The notes under the pieces were generated by a model, which had not been told where the DNA came from, made no database searches, and saw only the letters and a list, made by a program, of their open reading frames with translations. Position numbers and translations under genes: made by a program. A DNA stretch of 42,656 bases from assembly GCF_037997115.1 (NCBI RefSeq), contig NZ_CP150484.1, positions 8,960,078 to 9,002,733 on the forward strand. Direction: 5' to 3'. Below are positions 1-7,999 of the stretch, piece by piece. The first letter of the stretch is position 1, and every line of letters starts with the position of its first letter. This DNA is from Amycolatopsis coloradensis. Lineage in GTDB: Bacteria; Actinomycetota; Actinomycetes; Mycobacteriales; Pseudonocardiaceae.

Positions 1-14
1 CGCTCTTCCGATCT
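1..14. other. Illumina adapter remnant at contig end
   Basis: The first 14 bases, CGCTCTTCCGATCT, are identical to the 3' end of the standard Illumina TruSeq/Nextera-ligation read adapter. Genomic sequence starts at about position 15. This is artefact, not biology, and it marks the left end of the window as an untrimmed contig end. Confidence 0.9.
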
Positions 15-47
15 GGCCTTTCATCGCAAATTTTGCGGTGAAAGGCC
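15..47. terminator. Near-perfect palindromic hairpin, dispersed-repeat copy and likely terminator
   Basis: Bases 15-29 pair with 33-47 around a 3-nt loop, with a single G-T wobble (GGCCTTTCATCGCAA against TTGCGGTGAAAGGCC). It lies just past the stop codon of the minus-strand gene ending at 60 and could end its transcription. The sequence belongs to the same family as the GGGCCCTTCACCGC hairpins at 29091-29155 and the half-copy at 42597-42611. Confidence 0.7.
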
Positions 48-59
48 CCTTCATTGCAG

Positions 60-1385
60 TCAGGTGAGGGGACGGAAGCCCACGCGCTCCGCGTCGGCGG
101 CCGAGCGGAACCAGACCTCCGCGACCATCTTCGGGAACTGCGGCGAGTCCTCCGTGCAGTACCGCAGGGCGGTCACGCTGGCCTTGACCGCGAAGTCGTC
201 GGCGGGACGGCCACCGCCCGGACGCGGCATCGCCGAACCGGGACCGAACGGACCGGGCGGGACGGACTCCGTCACCGGAGCGACCTGCCGGGCGGGCGGG
301 GGCTCCGGAGCCGGCATCGCGTCGCCGGGCTGGACGGCGGGCTCGAACAGCGAACCGCTCTGCCCACCGGACAGTTCCGGCTCACGACGTTCGATCGCCC
401 GCATCGACGGCTGGATCGGCTGTGGCGGCTCGAAACCGCCGCGCACCGCACCCCGCGGCGTGCGCTTGGGCAGCACCTGGGTGGCTTCGGCGGACGTCTC
501 GGGCTGCTCCGAGTCGAGGAGACCGGCCTTCGCTTCTTCATCGGAACCGAAGGCGTACGCGGGCGGGTCGTGCAGCTCCTCTTCCCGCTCGAACCAGTTG
601 GTCTCGACGGGGGCCTGCTCGGTCTCCACGCGCGACGCGGGGCTGAACAGCGAAACCGGCTCCGGCTGCGTCTCGGCGCCTTCGGGGTCCAGCTGCATCT
701 CCAGGCGGGACCGGTACGGCCCCTCGCCCGGCGACGACGGCTGCGGCTCGGGTTCCGGCTCAGGCTCCGGCTCGACGTCCAGCTTCGACGCGGGCTGGAG
801 GTAATCGGTCGCCGCGGCGACGTACGGGTTCTCGGGCTCCGGCTCGGGTTCCGGCTCCGGCTCCGGCTCCGGCAAGGCCGCCGGGATGTACTGCGTCCGC
901 TCGGCCGAGGGCTCCGGATCCGGCTCAGGCTCCGGGTCCGGCTGGGGCGCGGTGCGGTACTCGGCCTCGTACTCTTCTTCAGGCTCGAAGATCTGCGGCG
1001 CGGAGTACTCCGGCTCCTCGGCGGTGTCCTCGTGCACGTCCTTGGCGGGCTCCTCGGCAGGCTCGGTCCACTGCTGGGCGGGCTCCTGCTCGGTGAGCGT
1101 CTCGGGGTACGCGGGTTTCGGCTCCTCGACGGCCGCGAACTCCTCGTCCAGCTCGTCGTGCGACGGCTTCGCGAGGTACGCGGTCCCGCCGGCGACGGCC
1201 GCGGCACCCGCGCCGAGGCTCACCCCGGCCGGCAGCCTCGACGTCTCGGCGTGCGCGGTGGCCAGCGAGCTTTCCAGCTCACGGATGCGTTTGCGCGCCG
1301 GGAGCACCAGCACCAACCAGGTGAGCAGCGCGCCGACGACGAACGCCAGCAGACTCCACAGCCAAACCTGTCCGAAAATGGACAT
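60..1385 (-). CDS. Membrane-anchored Pro/Glu-rich protein with sunset-like C-terminus
   Basis: This 441-aa protein has one N-terminal membrane segment (about residues 8-30, WSLLAFVVGALLTWLVLVL), a short basic and coiled stretch (KRIRELESSLATAHAE), and a long acidic, disordered region. Residues ~140-215 of that region are runs of PE dipeptides. The last ~48 residues (SVTALRYCTEDSPQF then AEVWFRSAADAERVGF) resemble the small 'sunset' domain found at the C-terminus of many actinobacterial envelope proteins. The domain identification is from memory of the family pattern. The gene starts 15 bp after the polyprenyl synthase stop, behind a GGGCAGG ribosome site, so the two probably share a transcript. 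An envelope scaffold or linker role is possible, but no enzymatic motif is visible. Confidence 0.8.
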   Translation of the reverse strand: MSIFGQVWLWSLLAFVVGALLTWLVLVLPARKRIRELESSLATAHAETSRLPAGVSLGAGAAAVAGGTAYLAKPSHDELDEEFAAVEEPKPAYPETLTEQEPAQQWTEPAEEPAKDVHEDTAEEPEYSAPQIFEPEEEYEAEYRTAPQPDPEPEPDPEPSAERTQYIPAALPEPEPEPEPEPEPENPYVAAATDYLQPASKLDVEPEPEPEPEPQPSSPGEGPYRSRLEMQLDPEGAETQPEPVSLFSPASRVETEQAPVETNWFEREEELHDPPAYAFGSDEEAKAGLLDSEQPETSAEATQVLPKRTPRGAVRGGFEPPQPIQPSMRAIERREPELSGGQSGSLFEPAVQPGDAMPAPEPPPARQVAPVTESVPPGPFGPGSAMPRPGGGRPADDFAVKASVTALRYCTEDSPQFPKMVAEVWFRSAADAERVGFRPLT

Positions 1386-1400
1386 CTAACCTGCCCTTTG

Positions 1401-2432
1401 TCAATGCGTTCGTGCGACCAGGTAGTCGGCGACCGATTCGCAGGCGTCCCGGGCGGGCGACGCGGGCAGCGCCGCGAGTTCGGCACGCGCCCGACGAGCG
1501 TAGTCGGAAAGAGTTTCGCGTGCGCGTTCGAGTCCGGACGAGGCACGCAGCAGGTCCAGGGCCTCGGCGACGAGCTTGTCGTCCGAGATCGGGCCCGACA
1601 GCAGCTCGACCAGGCGCGGATCGGTGGCCGGGTCGGCCAGCGCGTACAGCATCGGAAGGGTGCGGACGCCTTCGCGCAGGTCTGTTCCCTGCGCCTTGCC
1701 GAGCTCGTCCGAGGCGGACGCGATGTCGATGACGTCGTCGGAGATCTGGAACGCCGTCCCGATGATGTCACCGAAGCGGCGGAGCGCGTCGATGTAGTGG
1801 TCGGGCGCGCCGGACATCATCCCGCCGAACCGGCCGGAGGTGGCGATCAGCGAGCCGGTCTTCTGCGCGATGACCGTGAGGTAGTGCTCGACCGCGTCGT
1901 CGCCGTCTGCCGGGCCGACCGTCTCGCGCATCTGCCCGGTGACCAGCTCGCCGAAGGTCTCGGCGATGATCCGGGCCGCGTCGGTGCCGAGGTCCGCGAC
2001 CAGCCGCGAGGCGTGCGCGAACAGGAAGTCGCCGGTCAGGATGGCGATGGTGTTGTCCCAGCGGGCGTTGACGCTCTCCGCGCCGCGGCGCATCGTCGCC
2101 TCGTCCATCACGTCGTCGTGGTACAGCGTCGCGAGATGCACCAGCTCGACCGCCGCCGCGGCGGTGACCACCTGGTCGCCCTGCTTCGGCCCGAACTGCG
2201 AGGCCAGCAGCGTGAACAGCGGACGGAAACGTTTGCCACCCGCCTCGACCAGGTGCGAAGCGGCGTCCTCGACGGCCTTGACGTCACTGCGGACGACCTC
2301 GCGAAGCAGCGTCTCGACGTCGGCGAGACCGGTCGCGAGCGTGCGCAGGAGCTGCTCGTCGGCGATCTGGAGCCCCACGGACGCGCGCAGGTCCTCGATG
2401 GCACCACCTGGGGCAGGTGAAGACACAGACAC
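1401..2432 (-). CDS. Long-chain polyprenyl diphosphate synthase (menaquinone side chain)
   Basis: A trans-isoprenyl diphosphate synthase that would extend allylic diphosphates with IPP to make the menaquinone tail. It carries the GGKRFRP motif, the first Asp-rich motif DDVMD (LATLYHDDVMDEA) and the second DDVID (FQISDDVIDIA), with GQM and KT residues between them. It closely resembles mycobacterial GrcC1 (Rv0562), which lies next to menJ and ubiE in M. tuberculosis; here those genes are about 27 kb away. The frame stays open to 2645, but the upstream part lacks family similarity and would overlap the divergent gene. The GTG at 2432 has GGAG five bases before it and gives 343 aa, close to the family length. 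Another GTG lies two codons in. Confidence 0.93.
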   Translation of the reverse strand: MSVSSPAPGGAIEDLRASVGLQIADEQLLRTLATGLADVETLLREVVRSDVKAVEDAASHLVEAGGKRFRPLFTLLASQFGPKQGDQVVTAAAAVELVHLATLYHDDVMDEATMRRGAESVNARWDNTIAILTGDFLFAHASRLVADLGTDAARIIAETFGELVTGQMRETVGPADGDDAVEHYLTVIAQKTGSLIATSGRFGGMMSGAPDHYIDALRRFGDIIGTAFQISDDVIDIASASDELGKAQGTDLREGVRTLPMLYALADPATDPRLVELLSGPISDDKLVAEALDLLRASSGLERARETLSDYARRARAELAALPASPARDACESVADYLVARTH

Positions 2433-2585
2433 GTCGGCTCCGCTCTCTTTGACACCGTTCGGGGTTGCTCCCAGCGTAGTGGCTAGCAGCTGAGGCCTGT
2501 TGACGTGCTGTCCAGGGGAAACGGTGACGAAGATGACACCCCCGCCGAGTATCCTGCCCGCTTCGGCGCGAACTGGGGGAACAAC

Positions 2586-2753
2586 ATGGGAAGTCCGGAT
2601 GATTTCGGCGACAGACCGGCGTGGAAGCCTCCCGCCGAAGACCACCGCGAGCAGCGTTCGACGGTGTGGATCACCGTCGTCCTCTTCGCCGTGTTCATGG
2701 CGATGATGCTGGTCGTGGCCGTGCTCGTGGTGGGCGGCGTGAAGGCGGCCTGA
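2586..2753 (+). CDS. Small single-pass membrane protein (55 aa)
   Basis: A 55-residue protein with a polar N-terminus (MGSPDDFGDRPAWKPPAED) and one long hydrophobic helix near the C-terminus (WITVVLFAVFMAMMLVVAVL, then VVGGVKAA). The ATG at 2586 follows a GGGGGA ribosome site. An in-frame ATG at 2505 would add 27 charged residues and run towards the divergent polyprenyl synthase, so it is less likely. The stop is one base from the stop of the convergent DUF6204 gene. I do not recognise a family. Short proteins of this design are often annotated as hypothetical in actinomycetes. Confidence 0.7.
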   Translation: MGSPDDFGDRPAWKPPAEDHREQRSTVWITVVLFAVFMAMMLVVAVLVVGGVKAA

Positions 2754-2754
2754 G

Positions 2755-3060
2755 TCAGCGGCGGCGGATCTTGATGTCGTCCATGCAGGTCGCCTTGCCC
2801 GCGACGTCGCGGTACGGATAGCCCTTGGCGTCCAGCAGGTCCATGACCTTCAGCTCGGCTTCGTCGAGCACGTCCCGCTCCTCTTCGCCCCGCAGCGTGA
2901 TGCGGAAGGTGAACGCGCCGAGGTGCGCGCTGTAGCTGAGCAGGCCGTCCTCGGTGAACCCCATCACCTGGTGCTGATCAAGCTCGGCGAGCAGCCTGGC
3001 GCGAGTGTCGGCGTCGGGGTGGTCGAACTTGCCGTTGACGAGGACGCGGTAGGTCGGCAT
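2755..3060 (-). CDS. DUF6204 family protein
   Basis: This 101-aa protein starts MPTYRVLVNGKFDHPDADTR and ends in a basic tail (DDIKIRRR). The pattern of an N-terminal beta strand with 'V.G.FD', a central 'G.LSY' and 'FTFR', then 'DVLDEAE...LLDAKGYPYRD', matches the small actinobacterial DUF6204 family as I recall it; its function is unknown. The frame continues upstream to 3126, but those 22 residues are not family-like, so the ATG at 3060 is preferred. It is convergent with the small membrane protein and divergent from the secreted protein at 3240. A 12-bp palindrome lies 21 bp upstream of its start. Confidence 0.85.
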   Translation of the reverse strand: MPTYRVLVNGKFDHPDADTRARLLAELDQHQVMGFTEDGLLSYSAHLGAFTFRITLRGEEERDVLDEAELKVMDLLDAKGYPYRDVAGKATCMDDIKIRRR

Positions 3061-3080
3061 ACGCTCGAATATACAGACCT

Positions 3081-3092
3081 GTATCCGGATAC
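3081..3092. promoter_or_regulatory. 12-bp perfect palindrome, candidate operator
   Basis: GTATCCGGATAC is a perfect dyad in an AT-richer patch (3068-3106) upstream of the DUF6204 start at 3060. Its position between divergent genes suggests an operator for a dimeric repressor. No regulator gene is adjacent, so the binder is unknown. Confidence 0.4.
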
Positions 3093-3124
3093 GAATCAGA
3101 ATATCCAACGGGTCTCCATGATCC

Positions 3125-3145
3125 ACGGTCGAGTGAAACGACCGT
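3125..3145. promoter_or_regulatory. Inverted repeat in divergent promoter region
   Basis: ACGGTCG (3125-3131) and CGACCGT (3139-3145) are perfect 7-bp arms around a 7-nt loop, about 95 bp upstream of the secreted-protein start at 3240. It could be an operator or a leader hairpin. The rest of 3146-3239 holds only a possible -10 (GATAGT near 3177) and the ribosome site. Confidence 0.3.
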
Positions 3146-3239
3146 CACGCGCGCAACGGGCGAATCCGACACGCAGATAGTGGTGACAAAGGAAGAACGG
3201 CCAACCGGCTCGCTCTCCGTCACGTGAGGAGGACGTGGA

Positions 3240-3899
3240 ATGCGCATCACCATCGCAAGCCGGGCAGGCCTGGTCGGCGCGCTGCTGCTGGCGGGTCTCG
3301 GTGCCGGGGTGACCCCGGCCGCCGCGTCGAACCCCGCGGGCGTGGCCTCGCTCGGCTCCGCCGCCTTCACCAAGGGCACCTCGGCGCCGATCTCGATCGC
3401 CTCGCTCGCCGACTGCGCGGTCGAGGGACCGACGAGCAACTCGTCCGGAGTCGTGACCAGGACCGGGATCACGTTCGGTGGCGGCACGTCGACGTGCACG
3501 ACCACCGTCGTCGACCCCGAAAACGACGTCACCACGACGAAGTCGGAGGCCAAGGGGCAGAACTTCGAGCTGTCGGCGCTGGTCTCGTCGAGCGGGCCGC
3601 GGATCAAGATCAGGTCCTATTCGGTCAGCTGCACAGCCACGCAGACCAGCACGAACGCGAGCTGGACCTACGGCGGCGCGACCGGGCTCGGCACCCTGCC
3701 GTCGCCGGTGCCGGTCGGCTACGTCAAGCCGATCACCAAGTCCAACGGCACCCTGCTCGCCGAGGCGATCTTCAACGAGCAGACGTTGCCGGGCGACGGC
3801 AGCATCGGGCTGACCATGCTGCGGATCAAGTTCGCCCCCGGCTCGAACATCACCGGCGAAGTGGTCGTCGGGCGCACGGCCTGCTCTCCCACTCCGTAA
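3240..3899 (+). CDS. Secreted protein of unknown function
   Basis: A 219-aa protein with a clear Sec signal peptide: MRITIASRAGL, a hydrophobic core (LVGALLLAGLGAGV), then TPAAAS, with cleavage probable near residue 30. The mature part is rich in Ser, Thr and Gly with few charges. It contains four cysteines (DCAVEG, STCTTT, VSCTAT, TACSPTP) that could form two disulfides. No catalytic motif is visible, and a small beta-rich exported domain is likely. The ATG at 3240 follows a strong GAGGAGG site. The gene is monocistronic and followed by a hairpin terminator. Confidence 0.85.
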   Translation: MRITIASRAGLVGALLLAGLGAGVTPAAASNPAGVASLGSAAFTKGTSAPISIASLADCAVEGPTSNSSGVVTRTGITFGGGTSTCTTTVVDPENDVTTTKSEAKGQNFELSALVSSSGPRIKIRSYSVSCTATQTSTNASWTYGGATGLGTLPSPVPVGYVKPITKSNGTLLAEAIFNEQTLPGDGSIGLTMLRIKFAPGSNITGEVVVGRTACSPTP

Positions 3900-3911
3900 G
3901 CCATCCCGCCG

Positions 3912-3950
3912 GGAAAGGGGCGTCCGGGACTCGCCGGGCGCCCCTTTTCC
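3912..3950 (+). terminator. Hairpin terminator after the secreted-protein gene
   Basis: GGAAAGGGGCGTCCGG pairs with CCGGGCGCCCCTTTTCC around a 6-nt loop, starting 13 bp past the stop codon. There is no long T tract, as is common for actinomycete terminators. Confidence 0.75.
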
Positions 3951-4011
3951 ATTCTGGCTTATATAAGTATCGGCTGATATCTTGTCGGCAACCGAGCCGA
4001 GGAGGGCACCG

Positions 4012-4647
4012 ATGGTCGACGTGACCAGCCAGATCAACTCTGTCCAGCGCAGGCTGGGCAAGCGCGTGGTCGAAGCGAGCGAGGCGGTGACGGCCACCGT
4101 CAGCCAGGTCTACGACACCGGCCTCGACGACCTCTGGGACGCCTGCACCAATCCCGAGCGCATCCCGCGCTGGTTCCTGCCGATCAGCGGCGATTTGCGC
4201 GTCGGCGGCAAGTACCAGCTCGAAGGCAACGCGGGCGGAACGGTCGAGCGCTGCGACCCGCCCAAGAGCTTCGCGGCGACCTGGGAGTACGGCGGCGACG
4301 TCAGCTGGATCGAACTCCGGCTGAGCCCCGAAGCCGACGGGCGCACCCGGTTCGAACTCGACCACACCGCCGTCCCCAACGAGCACTGGAACCGGTTCGG
4401 GCCCGGCGCCGTGGGCATCGGCTGGGACATGATGCTGAACGGGCTCGCGCTCCACCTCGAATCCGGCGAGGCCGCCGACCCCGAGGCCGCCATGGCCTGG
4501 ATGACCAGCGAAGAGGGCGTGCGGTTCATGACACTGAGCAACGACGCCTGGTACGAGGCCGACGTCGCCAACGGGACGGACGCGGCCACCGCCCGCACCC
4601 GCGCCGACGCCACCTTGGCCGCCTACACCGCGCCGCCGGAGAGCTGA
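4012..4647 (+). CDS. SRPBCC / AHSA1-domain protein
   Basis: This 211-aa protein has the START-like fold pattern of Aha1/CalC proteins: YDTGLDDLWDACTNPERIPRWFLP at residues ~35-58, then GGKYQLEGNAGGTV, FAATWEYGG, and a C-terminal helix with GWDMMLNGLALHL. The family binds hydrophobic ligands; many bacterial members sit beside ArsR-type repressors, but none is adjacent here. The ATG at 4012 has GAGGAGGG five bases upstream, which makes the earlier in-frame TTG at 3982 unlikely. The 3' end overlaps the convergent HNH gene by 25 bp. A short imperfect dyad (AAGTATC and GATATCTT, 3965-3982) sits just upstream and may be an operator. Confidence 0.88.
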   Translation: MVDVTSQINSVQRRLGKRVVEASEAVTATVSQVYDTGLDDLWDACTNPERIPRWFLPISGDLRVGGKYQLEGNAGGTVERCDPPKSFAATWEYGGDVSWIELRLSPEADGRTRFELDHTAVPNEHWNRFGPGAVGIGWDMMLNGLALHLESGEAADPEAAMAWMTSEEGVRFMTLSNDAWYEADVANGTDAATARTRADATLAAYTAPPES

Positions 4648-5363
4648 AGGTCCTCGGCGAGCTCCGGGGCGCGAAGCAGGTCGATGAGCTCGTCGTCCGC
4701 CCGGAACACGGCGCGGGCTCCCGGCATCCCCGCCTGCCGGAGCATCGCGTGGAGGACGTCGGCGTGCGGCTGGTCGAGCAGGGTCCAGACCATCGCGCGC
4801 CGTTTCCCGTCGTCCCCCAGTTCGCGCGCGGCCTGCCAGCCCATGACGAGCGCGCTCACCTGGTTGACCGCCGTTTCCCGCCCCCGCGCCAGTTGCGCGC
4901 GATTCAGCCCGCACACCTTGATGGTCTGCTCGCCCTTTTCGGTCAGCGCGCGGTAGGTCCCGATCGACAGCACCAGGAACAGGTGCTCCAGCGGGTCTTC
5001 GGCGGTCGGATCGATGAGCAGGCTGTCGCCGTCTTCGTCCACCGGGAAGAGGTCGCGTTTGTGGTGGCTGTTGCAGTACTCGCAGGCGAGCACGTGGTTG
5101 AGCCAGTCGAACGCACGCCCCGGATTCCGCGCGATCGGCTCGAAATGGTCCACAGTGGACCCGAGGCCGTCACCGCAGTACATGCAGTAGCCGCGGCCGG
5201 CGGCCATCACGTCCAGACCTGCCCGCAGAGAACGCCGCACGGCACGCGAAACCCGCCAGAGCCGCCGGGCTTCTTTCGTGTCACCGGGAGGGATCCGCGC
5301 CGTCAGCTCTTCGAGATCGGCCACCACCCGGCCCGGCAGCGCGATCCGGCGGATCCCGATCAC
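4623..5363 (-). CDS. HNH endonuclease, PtuB-like partner of the ATPase
   Basis: A 246-aa protein with an HNH nuclease domain at residues ~55-105: C60xxC63, D72-H73 (STVDHFEPIARNPG), N89-H90, and C94xxC97 followed by N98 and K102. The two CxxC pairs would bind structural zinc, and D72-H73 with N89 or N98 form the active site. The rest is helical, with no DNA-binding domain I recognise. The GTG start overlaps the ATPase stop (GTGA), so the two are translated together. An ATPase plus HNH nuclease in this order is the layout of Septu (PtuA/PtuB) phage-defence systems. Type membership is inferred from architecture only. Confidence 0.88.
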   Translation of the reverse strand: MIGIRRIALPGRVVADLEELTARIPPGDTKEARRLWRVSRAVRRSLRAGLDVMAAGRGYCMYCGDGLGSTVDHFEPIARNPGRAFDWLNHVLACEYCNSHHKRDLFPVDEDGDSLLIDPTAEDPLEHLFLVLSIGTYRALTEKGEQTIKVCGLNRAQLARGRETAVNQVSALVMGWQAARELGDDGKRRAMVWTLLDQPHADVLHAMLRQAGMPGARAVFRADDELIDLLRAPELAEDLQLSGGAV

Positions 5364-6547
5364 CGATCGTCGGCCTCGAACCGCCTGGCCACCTCGTCGA
5401 CCCGGCTCGGCGGCGAACTGCTCAGTATGCCCCGCAGGCGTTCCCATTCCCGGACGCCGTTCGCGTCCGCACGGCCGGACGCCACCTGGAACTCGAGCTC
5501 GGCCAGATGCTCCCGCAATTCGACCGCCTGCGGCGAATACGGCGTGTCCAAGCCGAAAAGGTCGGACAGCACGGCGTCGTCGCCGGAGCCGAACACGACC
5601 CGCTCGTACAGCTCCTCGGAGACCACGCGCGGCGGCACTTCCTCGTCGGGCCCGGAAAGCCGGATGAGCCCGCCGGGGTCCGCCGCCTGGCAGACGTAGG
5701 GGCTGTGCGTGGTGACGATGAACTGGATCCGGGGGAAATGCGCCTTGAACCACGATCCCATGCGTTTCTGCCACGACACGTGGAGATGCGCGTCCACCTC
5801 GTCGATGATCACGACACCGGGACTCTCGTGGTCGAGGCCGGCGCCGTCGAGCTGTTTGAGCAGGTCGACCACGAGCGCGGTCACCGTGCGATAGCCGTCG
5901 CTCATCTCGCGCAGCGGGAACCGGTCGCCCCGGTACTCGACCCAGAGCCCGTCCGAATCGACGTCCCTGATCCGGTAGCCGCTGGGAAGGAGACCGTCAC
6001 CGAGGATCTCCAGCGCCGCGTCCTTCAGTTCACGGGCGCCCGCTTTTCCTTCCAGGGCACGGAGATGCTGATTGATCAGCCAGGTGACGCCCTCGGCGAG
6101 CGAGGCGTCTTCGTGGAACAGGCTGGCCATCCGCGCCAGCGATCCCGCGCCGCGCATCCACGACTCGGCCTCGCCGCTCCCGCCCGCGAGCCGCCGGAAC
6201 GGCCCGTACGCCGCGCAGAACGGCTGGCCCGGTGGAAGTCCGGAGATCGGCAGCAGGCCGGAGTCGAGCCAGCGGACCTCGACCGGCGCCGGGCCCTCCT
6301 CGCGCATCACCGACAGCTCGATCGACCCGGACGTCTGATCGTTCGAGATCCAGCTGCCGGCGTCCGACAGCAGCCCCCAGGCGACGTCCGGCGCCGCCGC
6401 GACCGCGATGGCGCGCAGCAGCGAGGTCTTGCCGGAACCGTTGCGCCCGGCGAGCACCACCCAGCCAGGGCCGGGCAGCCGGAGGTCGACGGCGCGGGCG
6501 CCGCTGAAGCCGCGGATGTTCTCCAGCCGGACCCGCTCGATGTACAT
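5360..6547 (-). CDS. AAA/ABC-type ATPase, PtuA-like defence ATPase
   Basis: A 395-aa SMC/OLD-like ATPase. It starts MYIERVRLENIRGFSG and has Walker A GRNGSGKT (residues 34-41), a signature-like RLREMSDGYRT segment, Walker B VVIIDEVDAHLHVSWQ, and the switch histidine in FIVTTHSPYVCQA. There is no TOPRIM or nuclease domain, so cutting would fall to the coupled HNH partner. The frame is open to 6685, but similarity begins at the ATG at 6547. No good ribosome site precedes it; TAAGCT lies 7 nt upstream and could be the -10 of a leaderless promoter. The 162 bp upstream hold no gene. Other AAA-plus-HNH defence types remain possible. Confidence 0.9.
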   Translation of the reverse strand: MYIERVRLENIRGFSGARAVDLRLPGPGWVVLAGRNGSGKTSLLRAIAVAAAPDVAWGLLSDAGSWISNDQTSGSIELSVMREEGPAPVEVRWLDSGLLPISGLPPGQPFCAAYGPFRRLAGGSGEAESWMRGAGSLARMASLFHEDASLAEGVTWLINQHLRALEGKAGARELKDAALEILGDGLLPSGYRIRDVDSDGLWVEYRGDRFPLREMSDGYRTVTALVVDLLKQLDGAGLDHESPGVVIIDEVDAHLHVSWQKRMGSWFKAHFPRIQFIVTTHSPYVCQAADPGGLIRLSGPDEEVPPRVVSEELYERVVFGSGDDAVLSDLFGLDTPYSPQAVELREHLAELEFQVASGRADANGVREWERLRGILSSSPPSRVDEVARRFEADDR

Positions 6548-6709
6548 GGAGAAAAGCTTAGTGCCTGTTGGCGGAGCTGAGATGTGGCCGGAAAGGGACC
6601 ATACGCGTGAATCCGCCCGGCCGAAGACCCCGCTATCGCGGTGGCAGCGCCCTGCCGACGTCGATCGCGGTCGCGGGTTCACCAACAGACACCTACGACG
6701 GCGCGGACG

Positions 6710-7858
6710 TCACCTGGCCACCCGAAAGTGGGTCGCCATGACAAGCTCCATCACGGCGTGCGCCTTGGCGACGTCCACGGCCGGTAGCGCCCTGGACCGC
6801 GGCCATTCGTCGACGCCCCGCTCCTGCTCCGACGAAATCAGCAGCCGGACATGCCCGCGCGAGCCGAGATTCCCGAACGGCGAGACGTACATGAGGAGTC
6901 CGCTCTCGTCCTTGGTGCGAAGGGTGACTCCCGGATTCCCGCTGAACGAGTGCTGACGATGATCTTTGAAGGTGCCGTTCGGATCCGCGTGCCAGTCACC
7001 GGGTGCGCCGCCGTTCGCGGTGACCCCGGCTTCGATCTGCACCCGATGGCGCGGTTCGACGAAGTAGCAGGAGCCCGGCGTGGCGATCGGCTCGAACTCC
7101 GGCCCGAAGGTCTTCTTGACCGCATCCCGGAACACCGCGCACTCGACGTTCGGGTCGGCGGCGCCGGCGGCCAGGATCACCTCGGCACCCGCGGGCACCT
7201 GGGCCTCGACCGCCGGATCGCAGGTCTCACCCTTGCTGGTGGAGACCCAGTTGGCGCAGGCACCGACGCGGGCGCTGTCCTGAGCGTCCGGCGGGTAGAC
7301 GAGGTCGCGGGGCAGCTTCGCGGCTCCGGCGGTGGCGAAGTCTCGGAGAAGCCCGCAGTCCTTGCTCCGGCTCTGGAGCCCCAGCTCGAACTGGACCGCG
7401 CGTTGGAAACTGACCGGCACGGTGATCGCGCAGCCGCTGACCGCACCCTCACGACGGGATTCGACCTGGTACGCCTTCACTCCGCCGAGGTCGACGACGG
7501 CTCCGTCGTTCCGGAGCGCCGCATGGGCAGGGTCCACGTCCTGGACGTAGAGCAAGGCCTCGTAGCCGTCGCGGAAGAGAGTGCACATCTTCCTGCCGTA
7601 CTTCACCTTGGGCTCGCGCGTCACGGGCCGGGTATCGCCTCCCTTCCTGCGGCCGTAGGCGGCCAGGTCGATCAGCTCGCAGAAGTCGAGGGCGGCCAGC
7701 GACGCGTCGACAGCCTTCGCGTCGCGATCCGCGGGACGTGGTTGCTTGGGCTGCCATTTCGGAAACTGCGGTGGCGGCGGGGGCGTATCCACGGAATCCG
7801 TACAAGCCGCAAGCAGCCCGAGGAGTACTGCGCCGAGAATCACTCTTCGAAACTTCAT
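6710..7858 (-). CDS. Exported lipoprotein, possibly DUF3558-like
   Basis: A 382-aa protein with a lipoprotein signal: MKFRRVILGAVLLGLLAAC, with lipobox cysteine C19, then a Pro-rich spacer (DTPPPPPQFPKW). The mature part holds about ten cysteines, two ACxNW/CxxF-type blocks and a repeated layout, as if two related domains were joined (DFCELIDLAAYG... and VGACANWV...VECAVFRD). This recalls the 'LC..L' start of DUF3558 domains, but the match is loose. It would sit on the outer face of the membrane. It is divergent from the ESX-like cassette, whose second gene is also a lipoprotein, so a related role is conceivable. Confidence 0.82.
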   Translation of the reverse strand: MKFRRVILGAVLLGLLAACTDSVDTPPPPPQFPKWQPKQPRPADRDAKAVDASLAALDFCELIDLAAYGRRKGGDTRPVTREPKVKYGRKMCTLFRDGYEALLYVQDVDPAHAALRNDGAVVDLGGVKAYQVESRREGAVSGCAITVPVSFQRAVQFELGLQSRSKDCGLLRDFATAGAAKLPRDLVYPPDAQDSARVGACANWVSTSKGETCDPAVEAQVPAGAEVILAAGAADPNVECAVFRDAVKKTFGPEFEPIATPGSCYFVEPRHRVQIEAGVTANGGAPGDWHADPNGTFKDHRQHSFSGNPGVTLRTKDESGLLMYVSPFGNLGSRGHVRLLISSEQERGVDEWPRSRALPAVDVAKAHAVMELVMATHFRVAR

Positions 7859-7999
7859 TACGCAGAGTGTGCAAATTGGGTCCGTAGCCCACCAGCAAGA
7901 ACCCGGTTTCCTGGGGCAGGTTCACACGATTGATTTTCACGGATAGTCACCAGGTTCGCTGACGCTATTCAGCGAGGAACGGGACTTTATGCAGCCGGG

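Noticed and set aside
721..930. Repetitive GGCTCCGGCTC-type DNA as a possible repeat array or CRISPR
   Set aside because: It encodes in-frame Pro-Glu dipeptides of the membrane protein; there are no spacers.
54..2420. 788-aa open frame on the plus strand
   Set aside because: It is an Arg/Gly-rich shadow frame opposite two real genes; high GC keeps the antisense frame open.
4623..5363. HNH gene as a homing endonuclease or intein
   Set aside because: It is a free-standing gene coupled to an ATPase and lacks intein splicing motifs or LAGLIDADG; host genes around it are uninterrupted.
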